NCBI GenBank assembly: GCA_003242495.1
Contig: QGUO01000079.1
Coordinates: forward strand, 1-11,090
Direction of reading: 5' to 3'
DNA length: 11,090 nucleotides
From: Pseudomonadota bacterium
Lineage (GTDB): Bacteria; Pseudomonadota; Gammaproteobacteria; Steroidobacterales; Steroidobacteraceae
The position numbers and the translations under genes are program-made. Below, piece by piece: positions 6,466-11,090 of this stretch (position 1 is its first letter; each line of letters opens with the position of its first letter). A model generated the notes under the pieces. That model was not told where the DNA came from. It was given only the letters and a program-made list of their open reading frames with translations, and did no database searches.

Positions 6466-7242
6466 ATGAAGATCGCAACGTTCAATGTCAACGGTATCAA
6501 CGCCCGACTGCCCCGTCTTCTCGAATGGCTCGAGAAAGAGTCGCCCGACGTCGCCTGTCTGCAGGAAATCAAGGTGCCCGACCCGGCCTTCCCCCTCGGC
6601 GCCATTCGTGCGGCCGGCTATGGCGCGATCTGGCATGGCCAGCAGACATGGAACGGCGTGGCCATACTCGCCAAGGGCGCCGATCCGGTCGAGCGCCGGC
6701 GCGGGCTGCCTGGCGATCCGGACGATACCCACAGCCGGTACATCGAGGCGGTCGTCGACGGCATCGTCATCGGCTGTCTCTACTTGCCGAACGGCAACCC
6801 GCAGCCCGGCCCGAAGTTCGATTACAAGCTCGCCTGGTTCGAACGCCTCATCGAGCACGCCGCCACGCTGTACGCCTGCGGCATGCCGGTCGTGCTGGCG
6901 GGCGACTACAACGTCGTGCCCACCGATTTCGATATCTACGACCCGAAGTCCTGGAAGAAAGACGCGTTGTTGCAGCCTGCCACGCGTGCCGCCTGGGAGC
7001 GCCTGCTCGCGCAGGGCTGGGTGGACGCCATCCGCGCCTGCCATCCCGAGGAGCGCATTTACACGTTCTGGGACTTCTTCCGCAATCACTGGCAGCGCAA
7101 CGCCGGGTTGCGCATCGATCACCTGTTGCTCAATCGCGAACTGGCCGAGCGCCTGGTGGACGCCAACGTCGACCGTTGGGTGCGTGGCCAGCCTCGACCC
7201 AGCGACCATGCGCCGGTGTGGATCGAGGTCAAGGACGCCTGA
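6466..7242 (+). CDS. xthA: Exodeoxyribonuclease III (AP endonuclease)
   Basis: A 258-residue member of the exonuclease III/endonuclease-exonuclease-phosphatase family, which cleaves DNA 5' to abasic sites and removes 3'-blocking groups in base excision repair. The catalytic set is complete: N7 in TFNVNGI, metal-binding E34 in CLQEIK, Y106 in LYLPNGNP, D147 and N149 in AGDYNV, and the C-terminal RIDHLLLNR (D218/H219) and SDHAP (D247/H248), where H248 is the expected general base. Length is close to E. coli XthA (268). The ATG has no clear Shine-Dalgarno; it is chosen because the family begins exactly MKIATFNVNGI. It is divergent to polB, and the juxtaposition of two DNA-repair genes may reflect shared control, although no common operator was identified beyond the palindrome between them. 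Confidence 0.96.
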   Translation: MKIATFNVNGINARLPRLLEWLEKESPDVACLQEIKVPDPAFPLGAIRAAGYGAIWHGQQTWNGVAILAKGADPVERRRGLPGDPDDTHSRYIEAVVDGIVIGCLYLPNGNPQPGPKFDYKLAWFERLIEHAATLYACGMPVVLAGDYNVVPTDFDIYDPKSWKKDALLQPATRAAWERLLAQGWVDAIRACHPEERIYTFWDFFRNHWQRNAGLRIDHLLLNRELAERLVDANVDRWVRGQPRPSDHAPVWIEVKDA

Positions 7243-7287
7243 GCGCCGCGTCCGCATGAAACACGAGAAGTCTTGAGCACTCTCGCG

Positions 7288-7319
7288 GCGCTTCCAGGGT
7301 TGCGTTACCCTGGAAGCGC
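7288..7319. terminator. Perfect 13-bp hairpin between xthA and the SDR gene
   Basis: GCGCTTCCAGGGT (7288-7300) and ACCCTGGAAGCGC (7307-7319) are perfect inverted arms around the six-base loop TGCGTT. It lies 45 bases after the xthA stop and 42 before the SDR ATG. It is the longest perfect stem I found in the window. It lacks a following T-run, so it could be a terminator of xthA, an RNA-stabilising stem or a structure in the SDR leader. Confidence 0.55.
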
Positions 7320-7335
7320 ACGCCCTGTGCACAAC

Positions 7336-7349
7336 ATGTTCAAGAACAT
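7336..7349. promoter_or_regulatory. Operator-like inverted repeat just upstream of the SDR gene
   Basis: ATGTTC, AA, GAACAT is a perfect 14-bp dyad three bases before the GGGGGGAGA Shine-Dalgarno region. It overlaps the palindrome AACATGTT (7333-7340) and follows TGTGCACA (7326-7333). The AT-containing symmetry stands out from the surrounding GC-rich sequence and looks like a repressor site, but the cognate regulator is unknown and no regulator gene is adjacent. Confidence 0.4.
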
Positions 7350-7361
7350 TCGGGGGGAGAC

Positions 7362-8462
7362 ATGGACGAGCGGGCAATGAATCGACGGCGGTTGCTGGGC
7401 GGAATCGCCCTGACGGCGGGCAGCACGGCGTGGATCGCCGCAGGCACGCGCAGCGCCGAGGCCGCGCAGGCCGCTCTTCCGGACATGGGCACGGCGCAGG
7501 CGCCGACCCTCACCGACGTCAAGGACAAGGTGGCCTACATCACCGGCGCCTCGAGCGGCATCGGCCTGGGCATCGCGCGCGTGTTCCACGAGGCTGGCAT
7601 GAAGGTCGCGCTCGGCTACCGCAACGAGCAGCGGCTCGCCGAAGCCCTGACGTTCTTCCCGAAGAACGATCCGCGGGTGTACCCGGTCCGGCACGATGTG
7701 ATGGATCGCGACGGCTGGGAACGCACGGCCGACGACATCGAGAAGACGCTCGGCCCCGTGCAGGTGCTGGTCAACAATGCCGGGGTCGGCCTGCAGGCGC
7801 CGGCCAGCACCGGCACCTACAAGGATTGGGAATGGGGCCTGGGCGTCAATCTGTGGGGCCCGATCTACGGCGTGCACACATTCGTGCCGCGCATGCTCGC
7901 GAGCAAGCTCGGCTCGCAAATCGTGACCACCACCTCGACCAGCGGCATCCTGCCAGGCAGCGGAGCAGGCATCTACACCGTGGCGAAGATCGCCGCCGTG
8001 GGCTTGATGGAGGAGCTGCGCCTCGAGCTGCGCAACACCAATATCGGCACCTCGGCGTTCATTCCCGGTCTCACCAGGACCAATATCGCCAACAGCGAGA
8101 GCTATCGGCCGGAATCGCTCAAGAACGACGGCGCGCCCGCGGTGGCGCCCGGTGCGCCCGCGCGCACGGCGACGGCCAGCACCTCGGCAGCGCGCAGCGG
8201 TGGACCGTCGCTCGAGGACATCGCCATGGATCCGCTCGAGTCCGGGCGCTTCCTGCTGAACGGCATTCTCAACAACGATCTGTTCATCGTGACCCACCCG
8301 GAGTACCGGGTGGGCGTCGAGGCCCGTTGCAATGCCCTGCTCGAGTCGATGGTGCCGTTCACGCCCGTTCCGCCCCAACGCCTGCGCAGCAATCTGTATC
8401 GCTCGCCGATCTACGTGCAGGAGATTGCGCACCGGCAGGCGACGCGCGAGCGCAAGTTCTGA
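7362..8462 (+). CDS. Tat-signal short-chain dehydrogenase/reductase (SDR)
   Basis: A 366-residue SDR oxidoreductase preceded by a twin-arginine leader. Residues 1-37 hold NRRRLLGGIAL (7-17), a hydrophobic stretch and Ala-rich AxA sites (AEA, 32-34; AQA, 35-37), so the mature protein should be exported folded. The Rossmann part has the cofactor loop TGASSGIG (61-68), NNAG (138-141) and a complete classical SDR tetrad: N163, S192, Y205 and K209 (YTVAK). PGLTRTNI follows at 235-242. Residues about 258-282 are a low-complexity Ala/Pro/Thr/Ser insert where the substrate loop of SDRs lies. The tail reaches well beyond the usual 250-residue core. The ATG at 7362 has a strong Shine-Dalgarno (7352-7359); the internal ATG at 7377 does not. 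NAD(P) is not normally available in the periplasm, so cofactor loading before export is implied. Substrate unknown; some family members are annotated as NAD-dependent reductases without evidence. Confidence 0.85.
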   Translation: MDERAMNRRRLLGGIALTAGSTAWIAAGTRSAEAAQAALPDMGTAQAPTLTDVKDKVAYITGASSGIGLGIARVFHEAGMKVALGYRNEQRLAEALTFFPKNDPRVYPVRHDVMDRDGWERTADDIEKTLGPVQVLVNNAGVGLQAPASTGTYKDWEWGLGVNLWGPIYGVHTFVPRMLASKLGSQIVTTTSTSGILPGSGAGIYTVAKIAAVGLMEELRLELRNTNIGTSAFIPGLTRTNIANSESYRPESLKNDGAPAVAPGAPARTATASTSAARSGGPSLEDIAMDPLESGRFLLNGILNNDLFIVTHPEYRVGVEARCNALLESMVPFTPVPPQRLRSNLYRSPIYVQEIAHRQATRERKF

Positions 8463-8503
8463 GGCATTCGCGGTGCGCGCTCGCGCCTGGGCGTGCCGAT
8501 GCC
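8463..8503. terminator. Nested hairpin between convergent SDR and dioxygenase genes
   Basis: Within the 45-base convergent gap, GGCAT (8463-8467) pairs with ATGCC (8499-8503), CGG (8471-8473) with CCG (8496-8498), and an inner GCGCG (8475-8479) with CGCGC (8482-8486). The placement fits a two-way terminator. Bulges and the lack of a T-run keep confidence low. Confidence 0.3.
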
Positions 8504-8507
8504 GGCG

Positions 8508-9359
8508 CTAGAGGTTCGTTTGGTCCGGGGGGACGTCGTACGGCACGCCGGCGGCGCCTCGGCCATCGACGGCCTCCGGGCGCTCCAGGCCGACGCCATA
8601 GCAGGTCATCGATACCGATCCAAGCGTGCAACCTCGCACCAGGGGCGTGGCACCCGTCCCTGCGGCGGCTGCCATCCCGGCGATGTAGAGCAGCGGCAGG
8701 AAATGATCCGGCGTCGGCACCGCCGATGAATAGTCCGGGTGCTCCAGCAAGACACCCACGTCCTGAGGTCGTTCGGTCATGACCGCTGTGGCGGCATCGT
8801 CGAAGCGGTAGGCCCAGTCCTTGCCGCCATCGCGGTTGCGCCAATCGACCCGACGAAGGTTGTGCACCACGTTGCCGCTCGCCAGGATCAATATGCCACG
8901 CTCGCGTAACGCGGCGAGGCGCGCACCCAGCTGGAAGTGATAGGCCATGGGCTTGAGGGCGTTCAGTGAAAGCTGTACGACCGGCACGTCGGCTGCGGGG
9001 TACAGGTGAGCCAGCACGCTCCACGCGCCATGGTCGAGCCCCCATTGATCCCGATCGGGCCCCACCCACTCGGGCTCGGCAAGCTCGATGACCTCTTCCG
9101 CCAGCTCGGGCATGCCGGGCGCCGGATACTCGAAGGCGAACAGCTCCTCGGGAAAGCCATAGAAATCGTGAATGGTGCGTGGCTGCTGCATGGCCGTCAC
9201 GGCCGTCGAGCCGATGAACCAGTGCGCGGACACGACGACGATGCCGCGCGGCCGGGGGAACGTGCCGCTCAGGTCGCGCCACGCCCGGGTGTATCCATTG
9301 AGTTCCAGCGTATTCATCGGGCTGCCGTGTCCAATGAATACCGCAGGCATCGTGGTCAT
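8508..9359 (-). CDS. ygiD: DODA-type extradiol ring-cleavage dioxygenase (YgiD/LigB family)
   Basis: A 283-residue class III extradiol dioxygenase-like protein of the plant DODA/E. coli YgiD group, whose members open catechol rings such as L-DOPA to muconate semialdehydes and use a single metal. The conserved histidines are present: H11 in FIGHGSPMN, H46 in VVVSAHW, H110 in GLDHGAWSVL, H166 in GNVVHNLR and H219 in TPDHFLPLLY. The block YPAADVPVVQLSLN (120-133) is also typical. It is slightly longer than YgiD (about 262-271). The first ATG is chosen, with GGTGA about seven bases upstream; a second Met at codon 4 cannot be excluded. It converges on the SDR gene. No aromatic-degradation genes adjoin it, so the substrate is unknown and the symbol denotes family likeness. 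Confidence 0.9.
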   Translation of the reverse strand: MTTMPAVFIGHGSPMNTLELNGYTRAWRDLSGTFPRPRGIVVVSAHWFIGSTAVTAMQQPRTIHDFYGFPEELFAFEYPAPGMPELAEEVIELAEPEWVGPDRDQWGLDHGAWSVLAHLYPAADVPVVQLSLNALKPMAYHFQLGARLAALRERGILILASGNVVHNLRRVDWRNRDGGKDWAYRFDDAATAVMTERPQDVGVLLEHPDYSSAVPTPDHFLPLLYIAGMAAAAGTGATPLVRGCTLGSVSMTCYGVGLERPEAVDGRGAAGVPYDVPPDQTNL

Positions 9360-9669
9360 CGGTCGTCACCCACGCCGGCAGGGAGTCGAGCACGCAGTGT
9401 GACAGGGGGCATGGCGTAGATCCATCGTGGAGGACCACCTGCCCGTGCGCGTGCGAGCAGCCGTGCAACGATACACGCTGCACGCTGGTGGGCCGGTGCC
9501 TTGGTGACGGCGCGGCCGCCGGCGTGAGTGCGTGCATGGTCTGTCCCTGAAGCGACCACTACGCGCCGGCGATTGACTCGTCAAGCCGCCGTTTCGGTGG
9601 GATGAGTCAAGGTTGCAGCCAGGCCGCCATGATATCGGCGCCCCGGCGATGCTGACCCAGGCAGACTGC
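9360..9669. other. 310-base gap without a recognised gene
   Basis: This stretch lies between the end of the TRIC-family gene and the start of the dioxygenase gene, both on the minus strand, and should contain the dioxygenase promoter. Short open frames here have Arg/Ala-rich, low-complexity translations with no recognisable motif, and I do not call them. The only structure seen is the imperfect stem-loop at 9573-9610. Confidence 0.5.
9573..9610. terminator. Imperfect stem-loop downstream of the TRIC-family gene
   Basis: TTGACTCGTC (9573-9582) pairs with GATGAGTCAA (9601-9610) with one G-T wobble, and CCGCCG (9586-9591) pairs with CGGTGG (9595-9600) with one wobble around a TTT loop; AAG bulges between the two stems. 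It starts about 60 bases after the TRIC-family stop. It could be a terminator or an operator for the dioxygenase gene about 215 bases further on. Confidence 0.35.
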
Positions 9670-10302
9670 TCATCGTCGGCTCTGGCGCTCGTCCGGAATC
9701 TCGGGCCGCGGCAGGTGCCAACCGCGGTGAATCGCGAGCATGCGCAACGTGAAGCACAGCAACGCGCCGGTCGTCGTCGTGACGACGGGCGCCAGGTCCA
9801 GCTGACTGCCGATCACTACCACCGTGGCGCCGGCCAAGGCCGCGACCGCATACAGGTCGGCGCGCAGCACGGCGGGAATCTGCGCGAGCAACACGTCGCG
9901 CACCATTCCGCCGCCAACGCCCGTCAGCATGCCGAGCAACGCCGCCATGATGGGATGAAGGCCGAAGGCGAGTGCTTTTTGGGCTCCCGACACGGCGAAC
10001 AATGCGAGCCCCGCGGCGTCGAACATGCGCACCGGATTTTGTAATCGCTCGATGAGCGGGTGCCAGCGAAAGGTCAGGAAGCCGGCGCACAAGGATGTGG
10101 CCAGATAGCGCCAGTCGCTGACCGCCGCCGGCGGCGTTGCGCCGATCAGCAGATCACGCCCGATGCCGCCGAAGCACGCCGCCACGAAGGACAGCACCGC
10201 GACGCCGAAGATGTCGAGGCGCTGTCTGACTCCCGCCGTCGCGCCGGCCAATGCGAAAACGAACGTGCCAACGAGGTCCAGCACCAGAACCAGGGTGCTC
10301 AT
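9670..10302 (-). CDS. Trimeric intracellular cation channel (TRIC/YicG, UPF0126) family membrane protein
   Basis: A 210-residue inner-membrane protein with about seven hydrophobic segments arranged as two repeats of the TRIC/UPF0126 fold. Each repeat carries the glycine-arginine motif of the family: FGGIGRDLLIG (44-54) and GVGGGMVRDVLL (128-139), in which the GG(x)xRD kinks shape the pore in bacterial homologues. Family members include E. coli YicG and YadS; bacterial TRIC channels conduct K+ and Na+, and a glycine-uptake role has been suggested for some. The N-terminus MSTLVLVLDLVGTFVFALAGATAG is the first helix. The start has GGAGAG about eight bases upstream. It lies 74 bases downstream of thiD on the same strand and could be co-transcribed with it; the functional link, if any, is not evident. 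The C-terminal ~15 residues are polar and cytosolic or disordered. Confidence 0.93.
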   Translation of the reverse strand: MSTLVLVLDLVGTFVFALAGATAGVRQRLDIFGVAVLSFVAACFGGIGRDLLIGATPPAAVSDWRYLATSLCAGFLTFRWHPLIERLQNPVRMFDAAGLALFAVSGAQKALAFGLHPIMAALLGMLTGVGGGMVRDVLLAQIPAVLRADLYAVAALAGATVVVIGSQLDLAPVVTTTTGALLCFTLRMLAIHRGWHLPRPEIPDERQSRR

Positions 10303-10376
10303 CCGCCGATCTCTCCAGGGGGCTGTGCTTCATCCCTCCAACCGTCGAAGGATAGCCGAGCTTGCGGCCACTCGCG

Positions 10377-11090
10377 TCACGTGCGCAGGATATTCGAAAC
10401 ATACGTCTTGGCGCGTCGACAGGCGGCATCGAGCGGCATGCCGAGCGCCAGCCCGGCCGCGATCGAGGCGGACAGCATGCAGCCCGTGCCGCGGCGTGCA
10501 ACGTCGAACCGCGGCGTCGCGAAGCGCACCACTTCGCCGTGCGGCCGCACGAGCAGATCCACGGCCTCGGGACCCTGTGCATGCCCGCCCTTGACCAGCA
10601 CCGCCTGCATGCCGAGCCGGAGAAGCCGATACGCCTGATCCAGCAGCGTCGCTGTGTCGCGGGCGGGTGCCTCGCCCAGGAGCGCCGCGGTTTCCGGGAC
10701 ATTGGGTGTGAGCAACGTGACGCGTGGGATGAGCGCTTCACAAAGTGCCCGACGCCCCGGCTCGTCGAGCAACCTACCGCCGGATGTCGCCGCCAGTACC
10801 GGATCGAGCACGGTCGGCACGGCAGGCAAGGCCTCGGCCACCGCCATGACGGCAGCGCGCGTGGCCAGTACGCCGATCTTGATGGCGCCGACCGGTCGCG
10901 TCGCCAGCGCGGCGGCGATCTGCGCACGGACGAGCTCGGGGGGAACTGGATGAATGGCGGCAACTCGTGCATCGGACTGCGCGGTGACTGCCGTGACGGC
11001 GCACAGCGCGTCGACGGCGAAATGGCCCAGAACCTGGACGCCCCGGGGAGGCCCGGCCCCCCGCCCCGACCCCTTGCCCCAATGGGGGAA
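10377..11090 (-). CDS. thiD: Hydroxymethylpyrimidine/phosphomethylpyrimidine kinase ThiD, 5' end outside the window
   Basis: A ribokinase-fold kinase that phosphorylates HMP and HMP-phosphate for thiamine synthesis; about 237 codons are visible and the start is missing. Recognisable blocks, N to C, are ALCAVTAVTAQ, the KIGVLA strand, DPVLAATSGG (near 10777-10806), LLTPNVPE, VLVKGGHAQGPEAVDLL and the catalytic anion hole GTGCMLSASIAAGLALGM, with the conserved Cys codon at 10479-10481. An in-frame ATG at 10847 is internal, because homology continues upstream of it. The N-terminal substrate-binding segment expected to read like G(S/T)DSSGGAG(L/I)xRDVQV is distorted in the last ~50 bases: GSGRGAGPPRGVQV is read in frame, with G/C runs throughout. 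This looks like poor sequence near an assembly edge, or real divergence; see findings. The adjacent TRIC-family gene is 74 bases downstream. Confidence 0.9.
   Translation of the reverse strand, partial: FPHWGKGSGRGAGPPRGVQVLGHFAVDALCAVTAVTAQSDARVAAIHPVPPELVRAQIAAALATRPVGAIKIGVLATRAAVMAVAEALPAVPTVLDPVLAATSGGRLLDEPGRRALCEALIPRVTLLTPNVPETAALLGEAPARDTATLLDQAYRLLRLGMQAVLVKGGHAQGPEAVDLLVRPHGEVVRFATPRFDVARRGTGCMLSASIAAGLALGMPLDAACRRAKTYVSNILRT

Noticed and set aside
5968..7377. Minus-strand open frame of 469 codons across xthA and the polB 5' end
   Set aside because: Antisense to xthA and in a different frame from polB; shadow only.
7305..8432. Minus-strand open frame of 375 codons opposite the SDR gene
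   Set aside because: Antisense mirror of a gene with intact SDR motifs; translation has no recognisable family features.
8359..9537. Minus-strand open frame of 392 codons over the dioxygenase
   Set aside because: Different frame from the dioxygenase, which has all its histidine motifs; low-complexity translation.
9356..9559. Small minus-strand open frame ahead of the dioxygenase
   Set aside because: Arg/Ala-rich, no motif and no supporting ribosome binding site; overlaps the expected promoter.
1..11090. CRISPR array, tRNA, rRNA, insertion sequence, toxin-antitoxin or defence module
   Set aside because: No regularly spaced repeats, tRNA-like cloverleaf, transposase motif, terminal repeats or small paired toxin/antitoxin frames were recognised.

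Overview
This window reads as ordinary chromosome from a high-GC proteobacterium (roughly two-thirds G+C by eye, strong G/C third-position bias). It encodes a DNA polymerase II, a YhhW-type pirin, a Nu-class GST, a class II cytochrome c', a YgiD-type dioxygenase and a TRIC/YicG-type membrane protein. That mix fits a gammaproteobacterium, perhaps of the Xanthomonadales/Nevskiales/Steroidobacter type, but this placement is inference without a database search. No rRNA, tRNA, CRISPR array, insertion sequence or phage gene was seen.

Layout. Positions 61-2013 (+) carry a secreted cytochrome c' and an M17 leucyl aminopeptidase. Positions 2010-2708 (-) carry a pirin-family quercetinase-like protein whose stop codon overlaps that of the aminopeptidase. 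It diverges from a Nu-class glutathione transferase (2788-3492, +). Next on the minus strand are a small CSHC thioredoxin (3539-3871) and, seven bases upstream of it, DNA polymerase II (polB, 3879-6239), an apparent two-gene operon. Exonuclease III (xthA, 6466-7242, +) diverges from polB, which makes a small DNA-repair neighbourhood. A Tat-signal short-chain dehydrogenase (7362-8462, +) follows. It converges with a DODA/YgiD-type extradiol dioxygenase (8508-9359, -). The right end holds a TRIC-family membrane protein (9670-10302, -) and thiD (10377 to the window edge, -, partial).

Functional themes are housekeeping: DNA repair (polB, xthA), redox and electrophile handling (pirin, GST, thioredoxin, cytochrome c'), peptide turnover and thiamine biosynthesis. 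I found no convincing new multi-gene system. The points most worth a second look are small ones: a pair of related GC-rich GTACG-centred stem-loop elements placed just upstream of the first two genes (with a third, palindromic relative between polB and xthA), a Tat-exported SDR preceded by a perfect 13-bp hairpin and an operator-like inverted repeat, co-transcription of a non-canonical thioredoxin with Pol II, an altered signature residue in the M17 peptidase, and a garbled P-loop-like N-terminus of thiD in the last ~50 bases that looks more like sequence error than biology.
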